Shown: positions 1 to 9,179, counted from the first letter of the stretch. The stretch is 64,000 nucleotides of DNA from Pontibacter sp. FD36 (GCF_015686655.1 NZ_JADPMP010000011.1:167981-231980), one strand, 5' to 3'. Numbers and translations: made by a program. The notes: generated by a model from the sequence alone, not told the origin.

Positions 1-372
1 GTCAGATAGCAGGAAGATGTCGGCATAGTTGCTGGCAGAAGTTGCCAGGCGCAGGTTGGCCCAAAACTCCCAAACAGTACCCACCGCCGCCTGAGAGGGC
101 GTGGCCAGGTATAGCACAGTGCCCGTCACCGCCGGCCCACTGCTTTGCAATTGATTTTGGGGATTCACAATGAAGTCATTCACATTGCCAGTCCAGGTGG
201 GGTTTTGGGTGAAGTTGCCATCAGAGAAGTCATCCAGAAGTTGGGCAGAGCTAAGGTATGGGAACAGAAGCAACAGGCCTGCAATCAGTGCCTTTTGAGC
301 AATTACGGACCTGGTGGCACGAGAAATGAAGTAGCTTAAACCTGCAACCAGCATTAGCACCCATTTTGCCAT
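1..372 (-). CDS. Secreted surface protein, N-terminal part (cut by window edge)
   Basis: An open frame runs leftwards from an ATG at 372 off the left end of the window, giving the first 124 residues. The N-terminus has two hydrophobic stretches (about residues 4-16 and 23-33) ending in a signal-peptidase-like SSAQ site near residue 37. The mature part begins LLDDFSDGNFTQNPTW, the kind of opening seen in large Bacteroidota exported proteins with lamin-tail domains and a type IX secretion tail. That domain assignment is by resemblance only, because the rest of the gene lies outside the window. The true start may be an internal Met or another codon, since 37 residues is long for a signal peptide here. 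Confidence 0.72.
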   Translation of the reverse strand, partial: MAKWVLMLVAGLSYFISRATRSVIAQKALIAGLLLLFPYLSSAQLLDDFSDGNFTQNPTWTGNVNDFIVNPQNQLQSSGPAVTGTVLYLATPSQAAVGTVWEFWANLRLATSASNYADIFLLSD

Positions 373-700
373 GCTGAAAGAATTTTGGTTAATAGCCTGG
401 CAGGCTATACAACTTTCGGTTATCTGGTCCACCGCCAACTCTTCATTCAAGAGAAAAAATCCGGATTCAGTATTTACAAATGCTTGGCGTAAAGTTTGTT
501 TCATGCGCAGATATTGTGGTGAAAACTTACGAACTTCGCAGCCGCAAAAGGAACAGCACGGGCAAACATAAAGACACTCACAGGTCTTTGGAGACGCTGT
601 GAGGTCGGGAAAACGGCCGCTTTTGTAAGATGTAGAACTTTTACGCGACCTTGAGGAGTTAGTTAGAGGAACTTAACACATTAACCATATACCCTAAACA
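373..700. other. Divergent intergenic region before asd
   Basis: This 328-base gap separates the leftward secreted-protein gene from asd and must hold both promoters. I see no convincing TAnnTTTG box and no gene with protein-like composition. A short near-perfect palindrome (ATAGCCTG, one base, CAGGCTAT) lies at 392-408. Confidence 0.4.
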
Positions 701-1690
701 ATGAAAGTAGCAGTAGTAGGCGCCACCGGATTAGTGGGCGGCGAGATTTTGAAAGTGCTAGCGGAGCGCGACTTCCCGGTAACGGAATTATTGTTGGTTG
801 CTTCTGAAAGATCTGTTGGTAAACAGATGGAGTTTAAGGGTAAACAGATAAAGGTGATCGGGATGCAGGACGCGATCGCGGCTGCTCCGCAAATTGCCAT
901 TTTCTCAGCCGGCGGCAGCACCTCTACCGAGTGGGCTCCTAAGTTTGCAGAGGCCGGCATCGTGGTAGTCGACAACTCCTCTGCCTGGCGCATGGACCCT
1001 TCCAAGAAGCTGGTAGTACCGGAGATCAATGCAAAAGAACTGACAAAAGAAGATAAGATCATTGCTAACCCTAACTGCTCTACCATTCAGATGGTGGTGG
1101 CCCTGAACAAACTGCACGAAGAGCTGAAGGCAAAGCGTATTGTGGTAAGCACCTACCAGTCGGTGACAGGCACAGGCGTGAAGGCGGTGGAGCAGCTCAT
1201 GAACGAGCGTGCAGGCAAAGAAGGCGAGAAAGCATACCCCTATACCATCGACCTGAACGTGTTACCGCACATCGACGTATTCCAGGACAACGGCTATACC
1301 AAAGAGGAGATGAAAATGATCCTCGAAACAAAGAAGATCATGAGCGACGACTCTATCCGCGTAACGGCTACGGCAGTACGTATACCTGTAATGGGCGGTC
1401 ACTCAGAGTCGGTGAACGTGGAGTTTGAGAAGGATTTCTCACTGGACGAGGTATACCGCATCCTGAACGAAACCGAAGGCGTGAAGGTGGTAGACGATGT
1501 AAAGAACCTGCAATACCCAATGCCAAAAGACGCACACGGCAAAGATGAAGTACTCGTAGGCCGTGTTCGCCTGGACGAAACCCAGCCGAGAACGCTAAAC
1601 ATGTGGATCGTAGCGGACAACCTGCGCAAAGGTGCTGCGACCAATGCGGTGCAGATTGCAGAGTATCTGGTGAAGCACGAGTTGGTGTAA
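701..1690 (+). CDS. asd: Aspartate-semialdehyde dehydrogenase
   Basis: The 329-residue product catalyses NADPH-dependent reduction of aspartyl-4-phosphate to aspartate-semialdehyde, the branch point to lysine/diaminopimelate, threonine and methionine. The N-terminal Rossmann motif GATGLVGG is at residues 7-14, the active-site cysteine is C126 in NPNCSTIQ, and the conserved PVMGGHSES segment with the catalytic histidine lies in the second domain. Length is typical of bacterial Asd. The gene stands alone, with a strong terminator directly downstream. The start is the first ATG and gives the expected MKVAVVGATG opening. Confidence 0.97.
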   Translation: MKVAVVGATGLVGGEILKVLAERDFPVTELLLVASERSVGKQMEFKGKQIKVIGMQDAIAAAPQIAIFSAGGSTSTEWAPKFAEAGIVVVDNSSAWRMDPSKKLVVPEINAKELTKEDKIIANPNCSTIQMVVALNKLHEELKAKRIVVSTYQSVTGTGVKAVEQLMNERAGKEGEKAYPYTIDLNVLPHIDVFQDNGYTKEEMKMILETKKIMSDDSIRVTATAVRIPVMGGHSESVNVEFEKDFSLDEVYRILNETEGVKVVDDVKNLQYPMPKDAHGKDEVLVGRVRLDETQPRTLNMWIVADNLRKGAATNAVQIAEYLVKHELV

Positions 1691-1711
1691 GGTCAGTTAA
1701 CAGAAAACTAT

Positions 1712-1747
1712 AAAAAAGGAAGCTCTTGACGGGGCTTCCTTTTTTAT
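1712..1747 (+). terminator. Rho-independent terminator of asd
   Basis: The inverted repeat AAAAAGGAAGC / GCTTCCTTTTT with an 11-base loop sits 22 bases after the asd stop and ends in a T run. Confidence 0.9.
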
Positions 1748-1890
1748 TCTAGCGAACCGGTAAAAAGTGTAACCCAAGAAGAACTTGCTGACTTTTCTAT
1801 TATCCTGCATTTATGTGCTTCTAATACTCAAATCTCTTGCTAGAACACGTAACTTATGCTTGCATATTTAAGCTCACTGCACCAAAGATC

Positions 1891-2433
1891 ATGAAACTCC
1901 AACCTATCCATACCGAAAGGCTCGTGCTGATACCTTTCACGCTTGCGGCAGCCCGTGCACTTTATAGCGGTGACAACGGTGTGCTTACATACCTTGGGTT
2001 GCAGATAACTCCTCTTTGGCCTGATCAGGAGAGCATGGATACGTTGCCCAAGATTATCAAAAGACTCGAGCAATTACCTGAACCGACTGGCTTTGAGTCG
2101 TGGATGATCGTACTGAAACACAATGCCACTGTAATCGGTGATGCTGGTTTTAAGGGAGGACCGAATCAGGATGGGGCTGTGGACATCGGCTATTCTATCA
2201 TAGCGCAGGAACAGCAGAAAGGGTATGGGCTGGAAACGGCCAGAGGGTTGGTGGACTGGGCTTTTCAGCAAAATGGAGTGAAAGCGGTGACGGCCAGCTG
2301 CCTCTTAGAAAACACGGCCTCTATCCGAATACTCGAAAAACTGGGCATGCAGGAATTGGTCAGAGATGATGAAGTCATTTACTGGAAGCTAGAGAATAAA
2401 AGGGCAGGTATACCTGTTGCTACGCTGCAGTAG
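1891..2433 (+). CDS. GNAT-family N-acetyltransferase (RimJ/RimL-like)
   Basis: The 180-residue protein opens with the RimJ-type signature IHTERLVLIPFT at about residues 5-16. It has the later GYSIIAQEQQKGYGLETARGL-like acetyl-CoA loop (key pieces QQKGYG and TARGL) and the C-terminal SIRILEKLGM motif. Such enzymes transfer acetyl groups to protein or small-molecule amines; the substrate cannot be told from sequence. I placed the start at the ATG at 1891 rather than an upstream TTG-type codon at 1837, because the family domain begins here and the upstream extension has no family resemblance. It converges on the flavin monooxygenase gene, with only 48 bases between the stops. Confidence 0.88.
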   Translation: MKLQPIHTERLVLIPFTLAAARALYSGDNGVLTYLGLQITPLWPDQESMDTLPKIIKRLEQLPEPTGFESWMIVLKHNATVIGDAGFKGGPNQDGAVDIGYSIIAQEQQKGYGLETARGLVDWAFQQNGVKAVTASCLLENTASIRILEKLGMQELVRDDEVIYWKLENKRAGIPVATLQ

Positions 2434-2481
2434 CAGTTTATCCTTTTCAAAACACAAGGGAAACGATCTCCTAGGTCCTGA

Positions 2482-3624
2482 TCAGAAATCCACGCGATAC
2501 AAATCCTCCATTTGCCGCTGGGTAATAAACCGGGGCATGGCACGGAAAAGTGTGTTTCGGAGCTTCCCCAATAATGGGTTTCTCCAGTGCGCTACTTCTC
2601 CCAGCGTGCGTGAAAGACCGATCACTTTAGCTGTGCGGGCTTTGCGGCGTTTCTCGTAGCGCTTAAGGGCATTGGCCAGCACAGGTTCCTGCTTCAGACA
2701 TTGGGCCAGTACCACAGCATCCTCTATAGCCTGACAAGCGCCCTGCCCCATGTTGGGCGTAGTGGCGTGCGCCGCATCACCGAGCAAGACTATACGGCCG
2801 TATACAAAATGCTTCAGAGGCTTCAGGTCAGCGATGTCGTTCCAGATGAGCTGGTCTTGTGAAGTGGAAGCCAGCACAGCCTCTACAGGCGAATGCACCA
2901 TCTCGAAGTGACGGGCCAGTTTTTCAGGAGTCATGTGGCGCATCTTTTCATCACGCTGTGGAGCATTGATGCAGGCGTACCAGTAGATATTATCGCCCTG
3001 TAGCGGCGCTATACCTACTCTGCCTTCCGGTGCCCAGGTCTCTGCTGATATCATTTTGTTGATCTCTACCCCCGGATTGTCGATCACGGCGCGCCAGCAG
3101 GTATAGCCGGCGTAGCGCGGGATGCTGTCAGGTACAAGTTGCTGCCGGACTACCGAGCTGATACCGTCAGCAGCGATCAGCAGATCAGCCGTGGCATGGG
3201 TGCCATCGGCGAACATGACCTGCACTTGATCGCCCTTCTGCTCCACCTCTTCGCAACGCTTGCCCAGCACAACGGATTCAGGATGAAGATGACTGAGAAG
3301 CACTTCATGCAGGTCGGCGCGGTGTATCACAAAGTTGTTGATACCATACTTGTTGCTCAGGCGGCGGGTGTCCATATTACTGATCTCCTGCCCGTGCTCG
3401 TCGAAGATCACCAGTGCATCGAGCTGCTTGCCTCTTGCGACCACATCGTCCACCACACCGAGCCTTTGCAGGCCCTGCATCGCATTGGCGGCAAGCCCTA
3501 CGCCAGCCCCCAGTCCTCTGAACTTGGGAGCTGCCTCGTACACGGTGGTGTCTATACCTGCCTGCTGCAGCGCAAGTGCCGCACACAGTCCTCCGATTCC
3601 ACCTCCTATTACTATGGCTTTCAT
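2482..3624 (-). CDS. FAD-dependent aromatic-type monooxygenase
   Basis: The 380-residue protein has the three hallmarks of the p-hydroxybenzoate hydroxylase/TetX/urate-hydroxylase flavoprotein fold. These are the dinucleotide-binding GGGIGG at residues 7-12, the DG motif in AADGISS at 153-154, and the GD motif in LLGDAAHATTPNMGQGA beginning near residue 281. Such enzymes use NAD(P)H and oxygen to hydroxylate a small substrate. The true substrate is not evident and no pathway genes adjoin it. It lies 68 bases downstream of the flippase-like gene on the same strand and could be co-transcribed with it. Confidence 0.92.
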   Translation of the reverse strand: MKAIVIGGGIGGLCAALALQQAGIDTTVYEAAPKFRGLGAGVGLAANAMQGLQRLGVVDDVVARGKQLDALVIFDEHGQEISNMDTRRLSNKYGINNFVIHRADLHEVLLSHLHPESVVLGKRCEEVEQKGDQVQVMFADGTHATADLLIAADGISSVVRQQLVPDSIPRYAGYTCWRAVIDNPGVEINKMISAETWAPEGRVGIAPLQGDNIYWYACINAPQRDEKMRHMTPEKLARHFEMVHSPVEAVLASTSQDQLIWNDIADLKPLKHFVYGRIVLLGDAAHATTPNMGQGACQAIEDAVVLAQCLKQEPVLANALKRYEKRRKARTAKVIGLSRTLGEVAHWRNPLLGKLRNTLFRAMPRFITQRQMEDLYRVDF

Positions 3625-3692
3625 AAATGAGATCTCTTTCTATACCTTATACTGACAGAACAAGAAAAGTGGCTTGTTTGATCCGGCAAGCC

Positions 3693-4775
3693 CTACTTGG
3701 CAGAGGCGTCGTGGTAGCTGACCTCTTCCTCTTCCACAGAAGCGCGTCCAAACACCTTGGCCACCCACTTCGGCAGGAAGATAGAGCCCAGCACCAGGTA
3801 TGGGTAGTAAGTAATGAGGCGGTAAAGCACCACCACGATGTTGCTGAAGCGGCCCAGGAACAAGCCGAAGAAACTCGGGAAAGCCATCTCCACTATACCT
3901 GCCCCACCCGGCGTAATGGCTACCAGCATGACGATCCAGAAGATCAGATTGCGGGAGATGATGAGCATGTGCTCGGCAAAGGTCACATCGGTAAAGGCCG
4001 CGATCAGGCAGTTGAGCAGGAAGTAGCGGGCACTCCACACAAAGATGGTCGAGATGATGGCCCGGGCCCAATAGTTGAAATCTTTGCCGCGCAGCTGTTG
4101 CGAAGCCCACACAATCTCGTTGCCATGGTGGAAGGCGTTGATGCGCCACTTGCGTAGCAGCTTCCAGCCGGTCAGCTTCAGCAGGATCCACTTGAAAGCA
4201 CGCGGACGCACAAACAAGGCATAGATCATAATGAAAGTATAGACAGCTATGAGGGTATAGCTGATGTAAAATGCGGTTTTGAGTGCGTTGACATCGGTAG
4301 CCGAGAGGCCAAAGTCAGGGAATACTTCACCCTGCGTGGCCAGCAGCGCAATAGGAGCCGCGATGATGAAGAACATGTTGTCAAGCACGGCCGTGAGCAT
4401 CACGTAGGCCAGCGACTTCCCCAGCGGTATACCTTCTTTGTTGAGCACGATGGTGGCAATAGTGGTACCGCCAACCACCGAGGGGGTAATGGCCGAGGCA
4501 AACTCCCAGAGCATGATCACATCGAGACTGTTGCGCCAGGTCAGGAATTTGTCGGTGAGGCTGCGGATGCGGTACATGTAACCCAGGTCGCGGATCACGA
4601 GCACGAGCAGGGCTGCGGCCAGCCACCACCAATTGGCTTCGGCTATACCTTTCAAATCACTGAGCTTATCGTCTTTGATGAACAACCAGGCCGTAGCGCC
4701 CAAACCCAGCAGTACCGGGATCAGGATCTTGATCGGACTAAAGTTCTTCAGTATGGTCTTTTTATTCTGGTCCAT
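3693..4775 (-). CDS. Flippase-like integral membrane protein (LPG synthase TM / YbhN family)
   Basis: The 360-residue protein has roughly eight hydrophobic segments. It carries the family-typical WEFASAITPSVVGG region near residues 90-103 and the AITPGGAGIVEM motif in the C-terminal half. These match the lysylphosphatidylglycerol-synthase transmembrane domain (UPF0104/YbhN). There is no attached cytosolic aminoacyl-transferase domain, so it is not a full MprF. Relatives are thought to move lipids or polyisoprenoid carriers across the inner membrane; the cargo here is unknown. A perfect TAnnTTTG promoter element lies about 50 bases upstream. Confidence 0.85.
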   Translation of the reverse strand: MDQNKKTILKNFSPIKILIPVLLGLGATAWLFIKDDKLSDLKGIAEANWWWLAAALLVLVIRDLGYMYRIRSLTDKFLTWRNSLDVIMLWEFASAITPSVVGGTTIATIVLNKEGIPLGKSLAYVMLTAVLDNMFFIIAAPIALLATQGEVFPDFGLSATDVNALKTAFYISYTLIAVYTFIMIYALFVRPRAFKWILLKLTGWKLLRKWRINAFHHGNEIVWASQQLRGKDFNYWARAIISTIFVWSARYFLLNCLIAAFTDVTFAEHMLIISRNLIFWIVMLVAITPGGAGIVEMAFPSFFGLFLGRFSNIVVVLYRLITYYPYLVLGSIFLPKWVAKVFGRASVEEEEVSYHDASAK

Positions 4776-4826
4776 GCAGGCTATCGTAACCCAGCTCTTT
4801 GGCGCTTGCTCTTAGCGGCTGACGTG

Positions 4827-4834
4827 CAAAACTA
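4827..4834 (-). promoter_or_regulatory. Bacteroidota -7 element upstream of flippase-like gene
   Basis: On the minus strand this reads TAGTTTTG followed by CACG, matching the TAnnTTTG consensus of the primary sigma factor of Bacteroidota. It lies 52 bases upstream of the start codon. Confidence 0.6.
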
Positions 4835-4893
4835 CTTAACTATTCGGCAACTCGGGGGAAACAGTTCGGCTTTTTCGGGATTTTCGGGATTTG

Positions 4894-5664
4894 CTATTCG
4901 AGGATAAGCTGTGTCACCTGAGCTGCCTGTCCCTCGGCTTTGGTAATGATGAAGTCATTGAAGCCATCCCCAACCTCTATACCGATCAGGTTAAGCTGCA
5001 GCATGTCCAGGATCGCTAGGAAGTTGAAGATCATGCCGATCTTGTCCGGGAAGGCCGAAATGATCTCTGAAAATGCTATCTGGTTCTTCTCTTCGATGAT
5101 ACGGGTGATATAGTCCCGCTGCTCCTCTATGGTATAAGGATAGGTAAGCACGGTGTGCTTCGGACGGTTCTGCTCCTCTTCGAATCGGTGCATCACTTTG
5201 TCGAATACCCGCATCAGTTTGTAAAGGCTCAGGTCCTGCAGTTCGTACTCAAAGTGGTTGGCATTGGCGATCTGCTGCAATTCTTCGTGCACATTGCCAC
5301 GGTTTTCCTGTGCCAGCCGGAAGTCTTCCATCTGGCCAAGGTCACCAAGCACCGCCTTGTACTTCTTGTACTCTAACAGATGCTGCACAAGTTCCTGGCG
5401 CGGGTCAATCTCGTTGCCTTCTTCATCCTTCTCAGTGCGTGGCAGCAGCATTTTAGCCTTGATGCGCATGAGTGTGGCAGCCGTCAATATAAAGTCGCTG
5501 GCCACCTCAATGTTGAGCTGTTCGAGCTGCCGCAGGTAGCCCATGAACTCATTGGTAATCTGAAAGATGGGAATATCGTGTATATCCAACTCGTCACGCT
5601 CAATGAAGAAGAGCAACAAGTCAAACGGCCCCTCAAACAACGGTAATTTAATTTCGAAACTCAC
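4894..5664 (-). CDS. scpA: Segregation and condensation protein A
   Basis: This is a 256-residue kleisin subunit that bridges the SMC heads in the bacterial condensin complex with ScpB, acting in chromosome compaction and segregation. The N-terminal signature FEIKLPLFEGPFDLLLFFIE (residues 3-22) and the following DELDIHDIPIFQIT are diagnostic. The C-terminal winged-helix region that contacts SMC follows after an acidic/charged linker. scpB is not in this window. A perfect -7 box sits about 42 bases upstream. Confidence 0.95.
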   Translation of the reverse strand: MSFEIKLPLFEGPFDLLLFFIERDELDIHDIPIFQITNEFMGYLRQLEQLNIEVASDFILTAATLMRIKAKMLLPRTEKDEEGNEIDPRQELVQHLLEYKKYKAVLGDLGQMEDFRLAQENRGNVHEELQQIANANHFEYELQDLSLYKLMRVFDKVMHRFEEEQNRPKHTVLTYPYTIEEQRDYITRIIEEKNQIAFSEIISAFPDKIGMIFNFLAILDMLQLNLIGIEVGDGFNDFIITKAEGQAAQVTQLILE

Positions 5665-5705
5665 TTCTCTGGCCTTTGGTTAATGCGCTGATCGCTGCAG
5701 ATGGA

Positions 5706-5713
5706 CAAAAATA
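5706..5713 (-). promoter_or_regulatory. -7 element upstream of scpA
   Basis: The minus strand reads TATTTTTG here, a perfect TAnnTTTG match, placing transcription start roughly 35 bases before the scpA ATG. Confidence 0.6.
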
Positions 5714-6051
5714 CTAATTTATTCGGATGAAATAGCAGCGCGAGGACTACGTTATAGAAGCCGTACCTGCATGATTTCCAAACAAAATAAGCTTACACCT
5801 GTATAAGTGTAACGTTATCAAGTGGCGCGATTGCTGTTAAGTTCCATCACACGAAATCCTTATTGGCTATCAATCACTTACCACTCTTATCGCATATACC
5901 ACTGTTGGCTGCCCTGACAGGATAGGGAGGAGAAATAGCAGCTTGTATTCTGAATTTTGCTAACTTTACGTTTTGTCTGGCTAATTGTATTTTTCGCTTT
6001 GCAAACTTTTGCCGGAAAAATTTGTTGGAAGTCTATAATAAAGACATTTCT
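5714..6051. other. Intergenic region between scpA and dxs
   Basis: This 338-base stretch holds the scpA upstream region and the dxs promoter. A TAACTTTA box at 5961-5968 and a weaker AACTTTTG at 6014-6021 are candidates for dxs. I see no gene and no strong hairpin. Confidence 0.4.
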
Positions 6052-7968
6052 ATGATCATCAAACCAGGAGAGCTTCTTGCCTCCATTGACACACCTGCTG
6101 ACCTGCGCAAAATGAAGCCAGAGCAACTGCTGCAGGTATGCCAGGAGCTAAGGCAATATATCATCGATGTGGTATCGATCCACGGCGGTCATTTTGGGGC
6201 CAGCCTTGGGGTGGTGGAACTGACCACAGCACTGCATTACGTGTTCCAGACCCCTTACGATCAACTGGTATGGGATGTGGGGCATCAGGCATACGGGCAC
6301 AAGATCCTGACCGGCCGTCGCGACAACTTCCACACCAACCGCAAGTATGGCGGACTCTCTGGTTTCCCTAAGCGTAAAGAAAGTGAATACGACACCTTTG
6401 GCGTAGGCCACTCGAGCACCTCCATTTCGGCGGCGCTGGGTATGGCTGTCGCCTCACAATACAAAAACGAAGAAGATCGCCAGCACATTGCTGTGATCGG
6501 TGATGGCGCCCTGACCGGCGGTATGGCTTTTGAAGCCCTCAATCACGGAGGCGCGACCAATGCCAACCTGCTGGTAGTCCTCAACGACAACTGCATGAGC
6601 ATTGACCCGAATGTGGGCGCTCTCAAAGAATACTTAACCGACATTACCACCTCCCGCACTTACAATAAGCTGCGCGATGAGCTCTGGAATGTACTAGGCA
6701 AGATCAGTAAGTTCGGTCCAAATGCACAGCACATTGCCTCTAAGGTAGAGAGCGGCATTAAGGCTACACTTTCCAAGCAGAGTAACCTGTTCGAAGGTCT
6801 GAACTTCCGCTACTTCGGTCCGATCGATGGGCACGACATCAACCACCTCGTGTCGGTGATGGAAGACCTCAAGCGTATACCTGGTCCGAAGATCCTGCAT
6901 GTGCTTACCACAAAAGGCAAAGGCTTTGCCCTCGCCGAAAAAGACCAGACCAAATGGCATGCGCCGGGTCTGTTCGACAAGATAACGGGTGAGATTTACA
7001 AGAAACACCACGATACGCCGCAGCCTCCTAAGTACCAGGACGTTTTTGGTCATACGATGGTAGAACTGGCCGAGCAGAATGACAAAATCATGGGTGTAAC
7101 GCCTGCGATGCCATCTGGCTGCTCACTCAACATCATGATGAAGGCAATGCCGGATCGTGCCTTTGACGTAGGTATAGCCGAGCAGCATGCAGTAACATTC
7201 TCCGCTGGCCTGGCCACGCAGGGCCTGGTGCCGTTCTGCAACATCTACAGCACGTTTATGCAGCGCGGTTACGACCAGGTGGTGCACGATGTGTGCCTCC
7301 AGAACCTGCATGTGGTGTTCTGCCTCGACCGTGCTGGCTTCGCCGGTGCTGATGGTCCGACGCACCACGGCGCTTACGACATTGCCTACATGCGCTGTAT
7401 CCCGAATATGGTGGTAGCTGCCCCTATGAATGAGCAGGAGCTGCGCAACATGATGTACACGGCATCTCAGGAGGGGGCTGGTCCGTTCACGATCCGCTAC
7501 CCGCGTGGCGAAGGCGTGATGCCAGAGTGGCGCACTCCGCTGGAACTGCAGCAGATCGGCAAAGGCCGCACGGTGCAGGAAGGCGACGAAGTAGCGATCC
7601 TGACATTCGGCCACATTGGTAACTATGCCGTGGACGTTTGCCAGAAACTGAGTTACGAAGGCATAAACCCGGGCCATTACGATATGCGCTACTGCAAGCC
7701 ACTCGACGAGGAGTTGCTGCACCACATCTTCAGCAAGTACAGCAAAGTGATCACTGTGGAAGACGGCTGTCTGCAGGGTGGATTCGGAAGCGCGGTGCTG
7801 GAGTTTATGGTCGACAACGGCTATACGGTACAGGTGAAGCGCCTCGGTATACCTGACCAAATCTTCGAGCACGGCTCACAGCTGGAGCTGCACCGCGACG
7901 CTGGTTTCGACCCGACTGCGATTGAGAACACTGTTAGAGAGATGATCGGTGTTGCAGTGAAGGTATAA
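6052..7968 (+). CDS. dxs: 1-deoxy-D-xylulose-5-phosphate synthase
   Basis: The 638-residue enzyme condenses pyruvate and glyceraldehyde-3-phosphate using thiamine diphosphate, the first step of the MEP isoprenoid pathway. Visible family features are HGGHFGASLGVVELT near residue 45, the thiamine/Mg segment GDGALTGGMAFEA followed by NDN, the catalytic-glutamate motif GIAEQHAVTFSAGLA, and DRAGFAGADGPTHHG in the pyrimidine domain. I chose the ATG at 6052 over a TTG at 6022, as it gives the usual length and start. A strong terminator follows, so it is probably monocistronic. Confidence 0.97.
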   Translation: MIIKPGELLASIDTPADLRKMKPEQLLQVCQELRQYIIDVVSIHGGHFGASLGVVELTTALHYVFQTPYDQLVWDVGHQAYGHKILTGRRDNFHTNRKYGGLSGFPKRKESEYDTFGVGHSSTSISAALGMAVASQYKNEEDRQHIAVIGDGALTGGMAFEALNHGGATNANLLVVLNDNCMSIDPNVGALKEYLTDITTSRTYNKLRDELWNVLGKISKFGPNAQHIASKVESGIKATLSKQSNLFEGLNFRYFGPIDGHDINHLVSVMEDLKRIPGPKILHVLTTKGKGFALAEKDQTKWHAPGLFDKITGEIYKKHHDTPQPPKYQDVFGHTMVELAEQNDKIMGVTPAMPSGCSLNIMMKAMPDRAFDVGIAEQHAVTFSAGLATQGLVPFCNIYSTFMQRGYDQVVHDVCLQNLHVVFCLDRAGFAGADGPTHHGAYDIAYMRCIPNMVVAAPMNEQELRNMMYTASQEGAGPFTIRYPRGEGVMPEWRTPLELQQIGKGRTVQEGDEVAILTFGHIGNYAVDVCQKLSYEGINPGHYDMRYCKPLDEELLHHIFSKYSKVITVEDGCLQGGFGSAVLEFMVDNGYTVQVKRLGIPDQIFEHGSQLELHRDAGFDPTAIENTVREMIGVAVKV

Positions 7969-7999
7969 GACTAGACAAAAAAGTTTTTGACGATAAGAC

Positions 8000-8038
8000 A
8001 AACCCCGCAGTTCTTCAGGTGCTGCGGGGTTTTTGTTT
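8000..8038 (+). terminator. Terminator of dxs
   Basis: The stem AAACCCCGCAG / CTGCGGGGTTT with an 11-base loop is followed by TTTGTTTT, starting 32 bases after the stop codon. Confidence 0.9.
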
Positions 8039-8062
8039 TAATTCCCCTGTATGGATCAGGTC

Positions 8063-8228
8063 CGGTTCATTCTAGGGAAATAGGCTCAAAATAAAATGTC
8101 ATTCTGAAAAGAATCTTGGTTAAAGGGATGGCCCCTACTACCAAGAGTTTAAGCCATTACTACGTGCGAGGGTAGGGGGCCTCTTTACCAAGATCCCTAC
8201 GGGATGACAAAAAAAGTAGAATGAACCG
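8063..8228. repeat. Long imperfect inverted-repeat element (dispersed intergenic type)
   Basis: Outer arms CGGTTCATTCT (8063-8073) and AGAATGAACCG (8218-8228) are perfectly complementary. Inside them, TGTCATTCTGAAAAGAATCT-like and AGATCCCTACGGGATGACA arms (8097-8118 and 8187-8209) pair, and an inner GGCCCCTAC / GTAGGGGGCC stem brings the ends together. The TGTCAT...GAATCT ends resemble the element at 36545-36620. No reading frame is present. It looks like a small non-autonomous or REP-like repeat. Confidence 0.65.
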
Positions 8229-8234
8229 ACCCTG

Positions 8235-8383
8235 CTGTAGGGACAGGCCGCGACTTGTCCGCAGCATAGCCTAGCTGATGAAACAAGAAATTATCCTTTG
8301 CGATATACCTGCCAATCTATACTTTTATACCACCTGAAAACTACTCGTGCATGATTCGGACAGGTCTCGGCCTGTTCCTGCAG
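8235..8383. repeat. Second inverted-repeat pair, GGACAGGCC-type
   Basis: The 27-base arm at 8235-8261 matches the reverse complement of 8357-8383 at 23 of 27 positions, with 95 bases between them. Each arm is itself partly palindromic (GGACAGG...CCTGTCC). It follows the previous element directly and ends 17 bases before the hydrolase start. Confidence 0.55.
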
Positions 8384-8399
8384 ATAAACCCCGCAAACT

Positions 8400-9179
8400 A
8401 TGACAAAACACGCTACCTATACCGACCACGGCTCCGGCGATCCCATTGTTTTCCTGCATGGCTTCTGCGAGAGCACGGCTGTTTGGGATGATTTTGCAAA
8501 GCCATTGCAACAGAAGTTCAGAACTGTGGCGCTGGACCTGCCCGGCTTCGGTAACAATACCCAAGGTATAGCCGACTATAGCATGGGAGGCATGGCTGAC
8601 TATGTGAAGCAGCAGCTCGAGCAGCTAGGCGTTAAAAAGTGCATCCTGGTGGGTCACTCTATGGGCGGTTATGTGAGTATGGCCTTTGCGGAGAAGTATA
8701 GCAACATGCTCAGCGGCCTCTGCCTTTTCCACTCCTCTGCCCTCCCCGACACCGACGAGAAAAAGGAAAACCGCGATAAGACCATTGAATTTGTAGAGAA
8801 GCACGGTGTAGAAAAGTTCATGCAGTCTTTCATAGAGCCACTTTTCTATAGCGAGAACCGTGGCCGACTTCAAAAGGAGATTGCGCTGATGAAAGAGATC
8901 GGCACCAACACACCGAAGGAGAGCGTGACCGAAGGCCTTGCCGCCATGCGCGACCGAAAAGATAGAACTGAAGTGCTGGCCACGGCTAAATTCCCGGTGT
9001 TATTTATCTTTGGCAAAGACGACGGTGCCGTGCCACTCGACAAAGCCCTGGAGCAATGCCACCTGCCTGACAGCAGCATGGTTTACTTCCTCGGCAAAAC
9101 CGGCCACATGGGCATGTTCGAACGCACCTACGAAACCCGCAAAGCCCTCGAGAAATTCGCTGAAACGATTTATGGGTGA
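8400..9179 (+). CDS. Alpha/beta-fold hydrolase
   Basis: The 259-residue protein has the full catalytic triad of the fold. The nucleophile serine lies in GHSMGG (about residues 86-91), the acid is in FGKDDGAVP, and the histidine is in KTGHMGMFE near the C-terminus. The oxyanion-hole motif is FLHGF near residue 18. The substrate is unknown. The stop codon overlaps the start of the MFS gene by 8 bases (ATGGGTGA), so the two are translationally coupled and may act on, and move, the same compound. Confidence 0.93.
   Translation: MTKHATYTDHGSGDPIVFLHGFCESTAVWDDFAKPLQQKFRTVALDLPGFGNNTQGIADYSMGGMADYVKQQLEQLGVKKCILVGHSMGGYVSMAFAEKYSNMLSGLCLFHSSALPDTDEKKENRDKTIEFVEKHGVEKFMQSFIEPLFYSENRGRLQKEIALMKEIGTNTPKESVTEGLAAMRDRKDRTEVLATAKFPVLFIFGKDDGAVPLDKALEQCHLPDSSMVYFLGKTGHMGMFERTYETRKALEKFAETIYG

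Noticed and set aside
371..571. 66-codon plus-strand frame in the gap before asd
   Set aside because: It lies in the divergent promoter region, has no domain and no plausible translation signal.
3139..3630. 163-codon plus-strand frame opposite the flavin monooxygenase
   Set aside because: It is the antisense shadow of a gene with clear GxGxxG, DG and GD motifs.
7123..7872. 249-codon frame antisense to dxs
   Set aside because: It overlaps a conserved enzyme gene completely and its composition is that of an antisense shadow.
8938..9171. 78-codon upstream extension of the MFS gene frame
   Set aside because: The extension runs through the hydrolase gene in another frame; the ATG at 9172 gives a proper transporter start.
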